From Fibrobacterota bacterium (GTDB lineage Bacteria > Fibrobacterota > Fibrobacteria > UBA11236), in NCBI GenBank assembly GCA_028287465.1, contig JAQBPO010000043.1, forward strand, positions 1-64,000: 64,000 nucleotides of DNA, read 5' to 3'. Shown piece after piece: positions 26,401-34,447 of this stretch. The translations under genes were made by a program, and so were the position numbers. A model generated the notes under the pieces. The model was not told the DNA's origin and made no database searches. It was given only the letters and a program-made list of their open reading frames with translations. Positions within the stretch are counted from its first letter, which is position 1. Each line of letters starts with the position of its first letter.

Positions 26401-26602
26401 GCCGGCCGTAGGCGGCCAGGTCGCGGCGAAATCGCCGGCCTCGAAGGCAGCGGGCGAAAAGGCGCCTTCCGCCAAACCGGCCGCCGGTGGGATACCCGGG
26501 TTGGGGACCCAGCCGGCGAAGGCGGGTAAGCCTGCCGAGGCCAAAGGCAAGGAAAAGGACACCGCGTTGAAGGGTACGTCCGCTCCCGCGGGCAAATCCT
26601 AA
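23402..26602 (+). CDS. DUF2723 (TMEM260-like) GT-C membrane protein with TPRs
   Basis: A 1066-residue protein: about 12 membrane segments in residues ~10-590, a large extracytoplasmic part, TPR-like helices (about 855-955) and an Ala/Pro/Lys-rich disordered tail (about 975-1066). The first loop has the PF11028 signature SFWDCGELVGAS followed by NPHPPGNPLF; the acidic pair corresponds to the presumed catalytic site. The human family member TMEM260 is a protein O-mannosyltransferase, and FCB bacteria carry many uncharacterised members. With two polyprenyl-phosphate sugar synthase-like genes downstream, a protein O-glycosylation role is inferred. It starts within the end of nusB. Confidence 0.85.
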   Translation: MLNEKQQKIILALAVFAAAFVVYLMTMAPTVSFWDCGELVGASNILGNPHPPGNPLFTTLARVFILIAPFKEAATRVNFISALTSALTVMMCFLFIVKLLGIVFENKLSRFISYTSAAIGCALVTFSDTFWFSAVEAEVYGTSMFLVMCISWLSLDWYEKRGTPKANRILLLIAYLGYLGMGIHPFSFITMPAVGLFVIFSDANHRKNWAGFAIVFGAFAAAALILGKGANLDLIWAYGAVLLLGAIVYASMPDLKFDLPLAVTGLGLFSIVYDIGDFIFYALVTLVVAIVAKLLAKTPEMKGRWKLSMLLCLVALLGFSSYSYVPIRSKVNPNIDENEPRTWSTFKEYLERKQYGSESMLSRAFHRRGTFVHQLLIHPHMGYGGYMLSQYFPWKVGETRLDENEPVVRHAPVKHEFDTLWKNLGAKPGLQMLIFLLFQFPFVYGGYLVYKRNPHLGAYLLILYAATSYGLVFYMNFADGSQMEMRDYEYWKQQNFNPQARPENVHIEVRDRDYFFTPGFMYMGILFGVASAFLLNKLAQRSGGGGIGGGAGGRGIGALPKGVGLALLALAVSVPAYSNYREHNRHGDYIPWDYAYNLLMSCRPNSVLFTNGDNDTFPLWFIQEVEGVRKDVRVVNLSLVNTNWYVKQLKTHEPKLVVGFSDDEINALEPQPWRFKQAVGFKVPNSEISVELEPRSYLKVQDIMVLHIVQNNYPKRPIHFAVTVSDDNMMGLEKYLVMEGMVYTLVEQRKNKEIDAAVTAKMVDSVYRFRGLGDPKLFVDLNTEGLLTNYSATNFRLVMWAQERLTELQRQLEDLRKVANPSDSVKVAIAAKEAEKNEKIAFAERYLALNARILPREWRNNYYGAQLYAAVKDFAKAESYYKKGIVDAPNPRLFGANLAQLYIEQNKFPQAESLLNALKQTAPNDFELWYGLSDLYQKRGDLRKAHDVLAEWLKGNPSHQYASMVSQQLQFLESQIKNQSAPSLPQTTDSAKPAAGAPGAPAVGGQVAAKSPASKAAGEKAPSAKPAAGGIPGLGTQPAKAGKPAEAKGKEKDTALKGTSAPAGKS

Positions 26603-26620
26603 AGAAAGCGCGGCGGCCTC

Positions 26621-27793
26621 TTGATAGCTGACCCGGGCACGCCCGCAACGCAGGTCCGGCAGGACCGGCCGCATCGCCCCCGCGTCCTGCTGGTGAACTG
26701 GCGCGATATGCGCAATCCGGAAGCCGGGGGCGCGGAAGTCCATCTCCATGAGGTGGCCGTGCGCCTGGTCAAGGACGGGTTCCGCTGCATCCAATACTCC
26801 CATGCTTTTCCCGGTTGCCTGGTCGAAGAGGACGTCGGCGGGGTCACCGTCCGGCGCGTGGGCGGCAAATTCCTGTTCAACTTCACGGTATGGTTCCGGC
26901 TCAAGGCCTGGTGCCGCCGGGACGCCATCGAGGTTGTGCTCGACGATTCGAATAAGGTGCCGTTCCTCCTGCCCTGGATCACCGGTCTCCCCGTCGTCGC
27001 GCAGATCCATCACCTTTTCGGGCGCGTGCTTTTCCATGAGACGGCCCTGCCCATGGCCCTGTACGTGCTCGCCTTCGAAAGCCTGATGCCGTCCGCCTAT
27101 CGGCGCACCCGGGTCCTCACCGGTTCGGACAGCAGCCGTAGGGAGTTGCTGGCCAAGGGTTTCGGCAAGGTGGCCATCGCCCCCGAAGGGGTGGATCTGG
27201 ATCTGTATCGGCCGCCCGCCGGGGCCGGCGCCGTGAAGACCGGCCGCAAAGTGCTCTACGTGGGCCGCATCAAACGCTACAAGGGCCTGGACGTGATCCT
27301 CCGGGCCGCGGCCCGCATCAAGGCCGAGTTCCCGGATTTGGAAATCGGGATCGCCGGTTCCGGCGACGACGTGCCACGCCTCAAGGAATTGGCCCGGAGC
27401 CTGGGAATGGAAGCGTGGACGCATTTCCTCGGCTTCGTCAGCGAGGCCAGGAAGGTCGAGTTGTACGGGGCCGCCCAGGTGGTCGTGAATTCCTCCCTCA
27501 AGGAAGGCTGGGGCCTGACCTCCATCGAGGCGAACGCTTGCGGTACGCCCGTCATCGCGACGGACGTGCCCGGGCTTTGCGACAGCGTGCGCGACGGCGA
27601 GACCGGTTATCTGGTTCCCTTCGGGGACGTGGAAGCCTTCGCGTCCGCCCTGCGGCGCATCCTGGCGGACCCGGCGGTCGCGGAATCGATGCGGGAGAAG
27701 TCCCTGGAGTGGGCCCATGCGCATACCTGGGAAAAGGCCTACGAAGTGACCCGGGACGCCTTGCTGGAAGCCTGGCGCGAGGCACGGGCATGA
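26621..27793 (+). CDS. Glycosyltransferase family 4 (GT-B)
   Basis: A 390-residue cytoplasmic or membrane-associated GT4. It has the N-terminal acceptor domain with GGAEVHLHEVA, and the C-terminal donor domain with VLYVGRIKRYKGLDV and the E-x7-E region SSLKEGWGLTSIEANACGTPVIATDVPG. The only start that keeps the first strand (RVLLVNW) is a TTG. It lies 18 bases after the DUF2723 gene and overlaps the next gene (ATGA). A nucleotide-sugar donor is expected, but donor and acceptor cannot be read from the sequence. Confidence 0.88.
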   Translation: MIADPGTPATQVRQDRPHRPRVLLVNWRDMRNPEAGGAEVHLHEVAVRLVKDGFRCIQYSHAFPGCLVEEDVGGVTVRRVGGKFLFNFTVWFRLKAWCRRDAIEVVLDDSNKVPFLLPWITGLPVVAQIHHLFGRVLFHETALPMALYVLAFESLMPSAYRRTRVLTGSDSSRRELLAKGFGKVAIAPEGVDLDLYRPPAGAGAVKTGRKVLYVGRIKRYKGLDVILRAAARIKAEFPDLEIGIAGSGDDVPRLKELARSLGMEAWTHFLGFVSEARKVELYGAAQVVVNSSLKEGWGLTSIEANACGTPVIATDVPGLCDSVRDGETGYLVPFGDVEAFASALRRILADPAVAESMREKSLEWAHAHTWEKAYEVTRDALLEAWREARA

Positions 27794-28917
27794 TTCCCCC
27801 GGCGAGAGACGCGGTCGGGAGGGCCCGGGCGCGCAAGAAGCTGATCTGGTTCTGGCTGCGCCTGGTCGCGGCGGTCTGCGTGCTATGGTGGGTGATCGAA
27901 AAGAACGGACGCGGCCGCATCATGGGGACCTTGCTCTCCGCCAAGCCCGGCTGGGTGGCCCTGGCCGCCTTGTTCTTCTTCCTCTCCGTGGTGGCCGGCG
28001 CTTACCAATGGTACCTGCTGCTGCGCATGCAGGGGATCGGTTTCGGGTATCGCGCGTGTTTCCGCACCTATTATTCGGGCATGTTCCTGAACAATTTCCT
28101 GCCGGGGACCGTGGGCGGGGACGCTTTGCGCGTCTACGAGGTCAAGAAGGGCTCGGACGGTTGGGGTAAGGCGGTCGCCTCCACCTTCCTGGATCGGCTC
28201 ATCGGGTTTTTCACCCTGTCCCTGCTGTCCCTCATCGCGGTCGGGATCGCGCTGTTCCGCAATACCCTCGATCAGTCCGTGTTCCGCCACCTGCTTTACG
28301 CGGTCGGATTGGTTTTCGCCATCTTCGTGATCGTGCTCGTCCTGCTCCTGAGCCGGCGCATCGCCTCCCTGGTCCATGCGCTCATACATTGGACCGGCAT
28401 GAAGTGGCTCGAGGAGGCGCATGCCCGCATGCAGGACATCCTGCTGGCGTACCGATCCCGCTGGGTCGAAATGAGCTTCGTCATCCTGGTCTCCTGCGTG
28501 GTCCAGATCCTCCGCATCGATGTGCACTGGTTCTCGGCCCTGGGACTAGGCGTCCGCATATCGCCCGTATTCTTCTTCTGCTTCATTCCCGTCATCGCCT
28601 TGGCGGGCGTCATTCCGCTGAATGTGGGCGGCTGGGGCATCCCCCAAAGCATCGGGACCTACCTGTATACGCTCCCCGGCGTGCTGGCGCCGCTGGCTGT
28701 CGCGGGAATCCAAGCGTACTCGGCCAATGCGGCCGTGCCGGGAGCCGCCGGCCAGGGAATCGGCGGAGACCTCAACGTTACCGCCGCGGCTTTGGCCTTC
28801 CTCCCTTCGGTGATCGGCCTTGTTGTCATGCTAGGGGGAGGATTCTACTTTGTGCGGGGGCGTTCCGCCGTCGCTGCGGCTGAGACATCAAAAGGCAAAA
28901 TGCAAAATGCAGAATGA
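27790..28917 (+). CDS. Flippase-like membrane protein (LPG synthase TM / UPF0104 family)
   Basis: 375 residues with about eight membrane segments, the family motif NNFLPGTVGGDALRVYEV, STFLDRLIGF and a C-terminal VGGWGIPQS loop. It belongs to the same family as the protein at 2114-3127. In glycan clusters such proteins are thought to move or protect lipid-linked sugars. The start overlaps the GT4 stop and its end overlaps the next gene by 11 bases. Confidence 0.85.
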   Translation: MIPPARDAVGRARARKKLIWFWLRLVAAVCVLWWVIEKNGRGRIMGTLLSAKPGWVALAALFFFLSVVAGAYQWYLLLRMQGIGFGYRACFRTYYSGMFLNNFLPGTVGGDALRVYEVKKGSDGWGKAVASTFLDRLIGFFTLSLLSLIAVGIALFRNTLDQSVFRHLLYAVGLVFAIFVIVLVLLLSRRIASLVHALIHWTGMKWLEEAHARMQDILLAYRSRWVEMSFVILVSCVVQILRIDVHWFSALGLGVRISPVFFFCFIPVIALAGVIPLNVGGWGIPQSIGTYLYTLPGVLAPLAVAGIQAYSANAAVPGAAGQGIGGDLNVTAAALAFLPSVIGLVVMLGGGFYFVRGRSAVAAAETSKGKMQNAE

Positions 28918-29887
28918 AAAATCGGTCATCGATGCGCGCATTTTGAGCCCCGGATCCCTGGCTCCCCAGCTTACCATCGTGATCCCCGCGTACAACGAGG
29001 TGGAAAGCCTGCCCGTGCTCGCGAAGGAGATCAACGACGTGTGCGAGCGCGAGGGCATCTCCTACGAAGCCATCGTCATCGACGACGGGAGCAAGGACGG
29101 CACTTTCGAATGCGTCCAGAGGCTTTCGGCCGCGGATCCCCGCATCAAGGGCATCCAATTCCGCCGGAACTGCGGCAAGGCCGCGGCCCTTTCGGAAGGC
29201 TTCGCCCACAGCCGCGGCAAATTCGTCATCACCATGGACGCGGACCTCCAGGACAATCCCGCCGAGATACCTTCCATCATCAAGATGCTGGAGGACGGCG
29301 CCGACCTCGTCTCCGGCTGGAAGAAGAAACGGTACGATCCCATCCATAAGACCGCGCCCTCCAAATTGTTCAATGCCGTTACCGGCAGGGTCGCCGGTCT
29401 CAAGCTCCACGATTTCAATTGCGGCCTCAAGGGATACAAGAGCGAAGTGGTCAAGAGCCTGGATCTGTACGGCGAACTGCACCGATACATCCCCGTGCTG
29501 GCGAATTGGAACGGCTTCAAGGTGGTCGAGAAGGCGGTCGAGCACCGTCCCCGGCAATTCGGCGTTTCCAAATACGGATGGGCGCGCCTCACCAACGGCA
29601 TGTTCGACCTGGTGACCCTGGTATTCCTGCATCGTTATACCAGCCGGCCCTTGCACCTGTTCGGGTTCGTGGGGCTATTGTTCAGCACCATCGGCTTCCT
29701 GATCCTCGCCGGGTTCGCCCTCCTCTGGGCCATCACCGGCGAAGGCCACGTGCGCCCCCTGATGTTGATGGGCGTCGCCTTCATGATCGTGGGCGTCCAG
29801 TTCATCTCCATCGGCCTGCTGGGGGAGATGATCAACCATCGCATGGCCGATAGGACCCACCCGGTAGCGCGAACCGCCGGCCTATGA
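28907..29887 (+). CDS. Polyprenyl-phosphate glycosyltransferase, GT2 with two C-terminal TM helices
   Basis: A 326-residue GtrB/ArnC-like enzyme expected to transfer a sugar from a nucleotide donor to undecaprenyl phosphate at the inner membrane. The GT-A domain shows TIVIPAYNEVESLP, IDDGSKDGT and the DAD-type metal site MDADLQDNP, with RRNCGKAAALSEGF between. Two hydrophobic segments (about 240-300) anchor it. The start ATG lies in a repeated CAAAATG context and the first ten residues are not conserved-looking, so the exact start is uncertain. It overlaps its neighbours on both sides. Confidence 0.87.
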   Translation: MQNEKSVIDARILSPGSLAPQLTIVIPAYNEVESLPVLAKEINDVCEREGISYEAIVIDDGSKDGTFECVQRLSAADPRIKGIQFRRNCGKAAALSEGFAHSRGKFVITMDADLQDNPAEIPSIIKMLEDGADLVSGWKKKRYDPIHKTAPSKLFNAVTGRVAGLKLHDFNCGLKGYKSEVVKSLDLYGELHRYIPVLANWNGFKVVEKAVEHRPRQFGVSKYGWARLTNGMFDLVTLVFLHRYTSRPLHLFGFVGLLFSTIGFLILAGFALLWAITGEGHVRPLMLMGVAFMIVGVQFISIGLLGEMINHRMADRTHPVARTAGL

Positions 29888-30771
29888 AGGCCCTTATCAT
29901 CGGGTGCAACGGGCTCCTGGGTCAAAACCTGCTTCTCACCCGCCCATCCTCCACTTGGGAGGTTTTCGGAGCGGGCCTGGAAAAGGCTCCCGGACATCCG
30001 GCCCTGCTTTCCGGCTACCAAAGCGTGGACATCTCCAGGCGGGAGGATCTCGATGCGACCATAAAGGCCGTGGCGCCGGATTGGATCTTCAATGCCGCGG
30101 CCATCACGGACGTGGATCTCTGCGAACGGGATCCGGCCCTGGCCGGCCTCATCAATCGCGATACCGTGGGGTGGATGGCGGACCACCGGATCCCCATGGT
30201 GCATGTTTCCACCGATTACGTTTTCGACGGGGAGGCGGGGCCTTACCTCGAGGACGCCCCGACCCGGCCCCTGAGCGTATACGGCTCCACCAAGCTGGAA
30301 TCGGAACGCCTGGTCCTTTCCCGGTCCGGTCGTTCCCTGATCGTCCGCACCATGACCTTGTGGGGCAGGGGAAAGGGCGCGAAGACAAGCTTCGTGGATT
30401 TCGTTCGGGACAGCCTCAAGGCCGGCAAGACCATACGGATCGTCACCGATCAATGGGGCAATGCGACCCTGGCCGAGGACCTGGCCCTGGGGATTTGGAA
30501 CCTGGTCGAAGGCGGCCATGCGGGCGTCTTCCATGTCGCCGGCTCCGAATGGAACAGCCGGTTCGAATGGGCCCAGGCCATCGCCGATCATTACGGCCTG
30601 GATCGCGGGCTAATCCAATCCTGCTTGACCGCGGATCTCAAGCAGGCCGCCCGGCGACCGTTGAAATCCGGCCTACGTACGGATAAACTGACCGCCGCCA
30701 CGGGCTTCCGGCCCAGGAACATCGCGGGTCAAATCCGCCGCATGGACGAACTGTCCCAATCCATTACTTGA
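29884..30771 (+). CDS. RmlD-like NAD(P)-dependent sugar nucleotide reductase
   Basis: A 295-residue short-chain dehydrogenase of the extended type. It has the nucleotide-binding IIGCNGLLGQNL (GxxGxxG-like), the catalytic VSTDYVFDG then YGSTKLESE (Ser/Tyr-x3-Lys) and the NAAAITDVDLCE segment typical of dTDP-4-dehydrorhamnose reductases. It probably makes a deoxysugar donor or a related metabolite for the neighbouring transferases. Other rml genes are absent, so rhamnose itself is not assured. The start overlaps the preceding stop. Confidence 0.82.
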   Translation: MKALIIGCNGLLGQNLLLTRPSSTWEVFGAGLEKAPGHPALLSGYQSVDISRREDLDATIKAVAPDWIFNAAAITDVDLCERDPALAGLINRDTVGWMADHRIPMVHVSTDYVFDGEAGPYLEDAPTRPLSVYGSTKLESERLVLSRSGRSLIVRTMTLWGRGKGAKTSFVDFVRDSLKAGKTIRIVTDQWGNATLAEDLALGIWNLVEGGHAGVFHVAGSEWNSRFEWAQAIADHYGLDRGLIQSCLTADLKQAARRPLKSGLRTDKLTAATGFRPRNIAGQIRRMDELSQSIT

Positions 30772-30860
30772 AACCCCCGTCGTACAGGGTGTTCCTGCCC
30801 GTATTTTATCCCCAAAACCCTTCAAATCCCCCAAACCGGAGAGGTTCCCTGGGGCGGTTT

Positions 30861-30869
30861 TGCTATATT
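30861..30869 (+). promoter_or_regulatory. Candidate extended -10 promoter
   Basis: TGC-TATATT, an extended -10 element without a good -35 box, 54 bases before the ATG of the polyprenyl monophosphomannose synthase-like gene. It follows a 90-base gap, so this gene may start a new transcript. Confidence 0.35.
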
Positions 30870-30922
30870 CCCAACCCACATCGACCAGGTTGGGACGAGG
30901 CGAGCCCCCTACGGTGAAAAGC

Positions 30923-31633
30923 ATGGCCAGAACCCTAGTCATCATCCCGACCTATAACGAGATCGAGAATCTGCCCACCCTTTTGGACAGGATCGAGGCG
31001 ACCAAGCTGGGCGTGGACGTCATGATCGTCGACGATGGCTCGCCGGACGGTACGGGCCAATGGGTCAAGGACCAGCTGGCCAAACGCGGAAACCTGCACC
31101 TGATCCAACGGGAAGGCAAGCAGGGCCTGGGCAGCGCCTACGTGCGCGGCTTCAGGTTCGCCATCGAGAACGGATACGATTACGTCTTCGAGATGGATGC
31201 GGATTTCTCCCACGACCCGGATTACCTTTCCCGGTTCCTGGATGAAATCCAGACCCACGACCTGGTGCTGGGCAGCCGGTACGTCAAGGGCGTCACCGTC
31301 ATCAACTGGCCCATGAGCCGTCTGCTCCTCAGCTATTTCGCCAATGTCTATGCCCGTTGGGCCACCGGATTGCCGGTGCAGGACACCACGGGCGGGTACA
31401 AATGCTTCCGCGTGGCGGCGTTGAAAACCCTGGATTTGTCCAAGATCCGTTCCGACGGGTATTCCTTCCAGATCGAGGTGACCTACAAGCTCTGGAAGCA
31501 AGGGTACCGCATCAAGGAGATACCCATCATCTTCATGGACAGGACGGCCGGGGTTTCGAAGATGTCGAGCAAGATCATCAAGGAGGCGCTCTTCCTCCTG
31601 ATCCGCCTGCGATTCATGGGAAAGGGCGCGTGA
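30923..31633 (+). CDS. Polyprenol monophosphomannose synthase-like GT2 (DPM1 family)
   Basis: A 236-residue soluble GT2 close to the catalytic subunit of dolichol-phosphate mannose synthase: VIIPTYNEIENLP, IVDDGSPDGTG, EGKQGLGSAY, MDADFSHDP, LGSRYVKGV, DTTGGYKCFR and SDGYSFQIE. In bacteria such enzymes make polyprenyl-phosphate-mannose, the donor for GT-C enzymes. This supports the idea that the DUF2723 protein upstream transfers mannose. The ATG at 30923 is chosen; a GTG at 30914 is an alternative. The stop overlaps a GTG start of the next gene. Confidence 0.9.
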   Translation: MARTLVIIPTYNEIENLPTLLDRIEATKLGVDVMIVDDGSPDGTGQWVKDQLAKRGNLHLIQREGKQGLGSAYVRGFRFAIENGYDYVFEMDADFSHDPDYLSRFLDEIQTHDLVLGSRYVKGVTVINWPMSRLLLSYFANVYARWATGLPVQDTTGGYKCFRVAALKTLDLSKIRSDGYSFQIEVTYKLWKQGYRIKEIPIIFMDRTAGVSKMSSKIIKEALFLLIRLRFMGKGA

Positions 31634-33402
31634 GTTCCTTTCTCCGCTACCTTCCTGGCCAATGGACCAGCGAAAAGCCCCTCAAGGGTTTTGAGCCTCC
31701 CGGTCGACCTCAACAAATCAGCCCCATCAAGCTGCCCGGGGTGGTCGAGCCGGTAAGGGGAGGTTCCCCGGAACCGGAAGCCGCAGGAGCGGGCGAAAGC
31801 CCCATGGCACCGGGGATTTCCATCGTCATCGTTTCCTATAACGTGCGGGAATACCTGGATGCCTGCATCCAGAGCATCTACCATGCCTCCGAGACCTTCG
31901 CCGGCGCCATCGAAGTCATCGTTTTCGACAATGATTCCCGGGACGGTACCCTGGCCCTGCTGAAGCCGCGTTATCCCGAGGTCATCTGGCTCAAATCGGA
32001 TCGCAATCTGGGCTTCGGCACCGGTTGCAACCGCGGCGCCGCCCTGGCCACCCAGGATCTGCTCCTGTTCCTGAATCCGGACACCCTGGTCAGCGAGAAT
32101 ACCTTCCAGGTGATGTGGGATTTCTTCCTCACCCAGCCGCAGATCGGCGTGGCGGGATGCAAGATCGTCAACCGGGACGGGAGCCTCCAGCTCGCCTGCA
32201 AGCGCAGCTTCCCTTCGCCCCAGGTGGCCGCGTTCAAATTCGTCGGGCTTTCGGGGCTGTTCCCCAAGAGCCGGGTTTTCGGCCGATACAATCTCACCTT
32301 CCTTGACGAGAACAAGACCCATGAGGTGGACGCCGTTTCCGGCTCCTTCATGTGCGTCAAGACCGAGCTCTTCCGCACCGTGGGCGGCTTCGACGAGGAT
32401 TTCTTCATGTACGGGGAAGACCTGGACATCTGCTTCCGCATCAAGCTCCTGGGGAAGCGGAACTTCTACCATCCCGGCACCACGGCCATCCATTTCAAGG
32501 GCGAGAGCGCCAAGAGCAAACCCTTCCGATCCTTCCTGTACTTCTACGAGTCCATGGTCATCTTCTCGAAGAAGCATTTCGAATTGCGCGCCCTGCCTCT
32601 CAGCTTCTTCTACTTCGGCGTGACCGTCCTGGCCCTGGCCAACTTCGCCTACTCCCGCTTCCAGAAATGGCAGCGCTGGCTTGCCGATCTGGTTCTCGTG
32701 AACGGCATCCTGGCGATCGTGACCTACGCCTACATGGGCTACCTGGGCATGTCCTCGCCGTACCATACGGATCGATCCCTCTATTTCTTCTGGCACTCGA
32801 TGGTTTCCGGGGCCGTGCTCGCGCCCATGGCCTATATCGGCGACTACGGACGCTTCGTCCAGAAGCTGAAAGGCGTTTTCTCCACCCTTTGCGTTTCGTT
32901 CCTGGGTTTCTTCGCCCTGAGCTTCTTCATCCGCGAGGAGGCCTACTCCCGCGTGGCGTTCGCCTTCGCCGCCCTTTTCAGCATAGTCAGCCTGACCGCG
33001 TGGCGCTTCCTCACCATCCAAGGCGGCAAGTTCTTCACGAAGATCATGGGCGGCACCAAGCGCGTCGCCATCCTAGGCAACAACATGCGCGCGAAGAAGC
33101 TGGCGGACCTGATCCAGCAGGAACGCCTCGCGGGCTACGAATTCGTCGGCTTCATCAAACTGGGCGCGGGACGCGTGTCCCAGGACATCATGCAGAACCT
33201 GATCGGGGACCTGAACACCTTGCCTTCCATCGTGAAGAAGGTGGATCTCCAGGGAGTCATCATCGCCGTCGAGGAAGGCGCCTTCCAGATGGCCGTGAAG
33301 CTTTTGTCCGAGAAATCCAATGCGGATTTGGAAGTGAAGCTGCTGGTCGGCGAGCCGGAGCCGGGCCAATTGTCCCTAATCGATCTCAATTTCAAGAAGT
33401 AG
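31630..33402 (+). CDS. GT2 glycosyltransferase fused to TM bundle and CoA_binding_3-like Rossmann domain
   Basis: 590 residues if the GTG overlapping the previous stop is used; an ATG at 31804 would remove a Pro-rich 58-residue leader. The GT2 domain (about 65-300) is rhamnosyltransferase-like (SIVIVSYNVREYL, FDNDSRDGT, NLGFGTGCNRG, FLNPDT, GGFDEDFFMYGEDLD). Four or five membrane segments follow (about 345-480). The last ~120 residues (TKRVAILGNNMRAKKLADLI onward) look like the NAD-binding-like middle domain of polyprenyl-phosphate glycosylphosphotransferases, but the catalytic sugar-phosphate transferase domain is missing. This is an unusual fusion, probably a glycan assembly enzyme. Confidence 0.8.
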   Translation: MSSFLRYLPGQWTSEKPLKGFEPPGRPQQISPIKLPGVVEPVRGGSPEPEAAGAGESPMAPGISIVIVSYNVREYLDACIQSIYHASETFAGAIEVIVFDNDSRDGTLALLKPRYPEVIWLKSDRNLGFGTGCNRGAALATQDLLLFLNPDTLVSENTFQVMWDFFLTQPQIGVAGCKIVNRDGSLQLACKRSFPSPQVAAFKFVGLSGLFPKSRVFGRYNLTFLDENKTHEVDAVSGSFMCVKTELFRTVGGFDEDFFMYGEDLDICFRIKLLGKRNFYHPGTTAIHFKGESAKSKPFRSFLYFYESMVIFSKKHFELRALPLSFFYFGVTVLALANFAYSRFQKWQRWLADLVLVNGILAIVTYAYMGYLGMSSPYHTDRSLYFFWHSMVSGAVLAPMAYIGDYGRFVQKLKGVFSTLCVSFLGFFALSFFIREEAYSRVAFAFAALFSIVSLTAWRFLTIQGGKFFTKIMGGTKRVAILGNNMRAKKLADLIQQERLAGYEFVGFIKLGAGRVSQDIMQNLIGDLNTLPSIVKKVDLQGVIIAVEEGAFQMAVKLLSEKSNADLEVKLLVGEPEPGQLSLIDLNFKK

Positions 33403-33416
33403 ACGGAAAGGTAAGC

Positions 33417-34370
33417 ATGCCCATCCCCAAAGGACCCCATCTCGAATTCGAACAGCCCGTCGTCGAGCTGTCCATGAAGATCGAGGACCTGCTCAAGACC
33501 AGCGAAATCAACGCCGCGGACGTGAAGGATCTCCTTACCAAAAAGGAGTCCATGCAGAAGAAGATCGCCTCCAAGCTTACGGCCTGGAACCGCGTGGAAC
33601 TGTCGCGCCGGTCGGGGCGGCCGTACACCCTCGACTATGTCCAGAACATCTTCACCGAATTCACGGAACTCCATGGGGATCGATACTTCGGGGACGATCC
33701 CGCCCTGGTCTGCGGCCTGGCCAAATTCAACGGCCAGAGCGTCATGGTCATGGGCCATCAGAAGGGCAAGGACACCAAGGAGAGCATCCGCCGCAATTTC
33801 GGCATGGCCCATCCGGAAGGCTATCGGAAGGCCCTGCGCTGCATGAAGATGGCGGAGAAGTTCCACCTCCCGGTAATCACCCTCATCGATACCATGGGCG
33901 CCTATCCGGGGATCGGCGCGGAAGAGCGCGGCCAGGCCGAAGCAATCGCCAAGAACATCATGGAGATGTCGGTACTGCAGGTGCCCATCCTCTGCGTGAT
34001 CATCGGCGAAGGGGCCAGCGGCGGCGCCATCGGCATCGGAATCGGCGATCGCCTGCTCATGCTCGAGAACGCGTGGTTCGGGGTGATATCCCCGGAGTCC
34101 TGCAGCGCCATCCTTTGGGGCGACAGCTCCAAGAAGATGGACCTGAGCGAGACCATGAAGATCACGGCCAACGATCTCTACGAGCTGAAAATCGTCGACC
34201 GGATCATCCGGGAGCCCCTGGGAGGGGCCCATTGGGATCCGGAACAGATGTACCGCATCCTCAAAGGGGTGCTGACGGAAGAGTTGGAGTCGTTGAACAA
34301 GGTCAAGGTGGATGATCTCGTCGAGAAGCGTCTCGCCAAGGTCACCTCCATCGGGCAATTCGCGGGCTAG
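33417..34370 (+). CDS. accA: Acetyl-CoA carboxylase carboxyltransferase subunit alpha
   Basis: With AccD it transfers the carboxyl group from biotin to acetyl-CoA in the first step of fatty acid synthesis. The 317 residues are typical: FTELHGDRYFGDDPALV, GHQKGKDTKE, MAHPEGYRKALR, DTMGAYPGIGAEERGQAEAIA and SGGAIGIGIGD. GGAAAGG lies upstream of the ATG. accB and accC lie 3.4 kb downstream, but accD is not in the window. A palindromic repeat follows the stop by 19 bases. Confidence 0.95.
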   Translation: MPIPKGPHLEFEQPVVELSMKIEDLLKTSEINAADVKDLLTKKESMQKKIASKLTAWNRVELSRRSGRPYTLDYVQNIFTEFTELHGDRYFGDDPALVCGLAKFNGQSVMVMGHQKGKDTKESIRRNFGMAHPEGYRKALRCMKMAEKFHLPVITLIDTMGAYPGIGAEERGQAEAIAKNIMEMSVLQVPILCVIIGEGASGGAIGIGIGDRLLMLENAWFGVISPESCSAILWGDSSKKMDLSETMKITANDLYELKIVDRIIREPLGGAHWDPEQMYRILKGVLTEELESLNKVKVDDLVEKRLAKVTSIGQFAG

Positions 34371-34389
34371 ATTTACGATCTTTAGGCGT

Positions 34390-34412
34390 GGAGCTTGCCG
34401 CAGGCAAACTCC
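34390..34412. repeat. Palindromic repeat, copy 1
   Basis: GGAGCTTGCC, loop GCA, GGCAAACTCC: ten-base arms with one mismatch. The same palindrome occurs at 55946 and 55997. It may act as the accA 3' end hairpin. Confidence 0.6.
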
Positions 34413-34447
34413 CAAGCGACGAGACCCCAGAGAACGGAAAATGGAAT

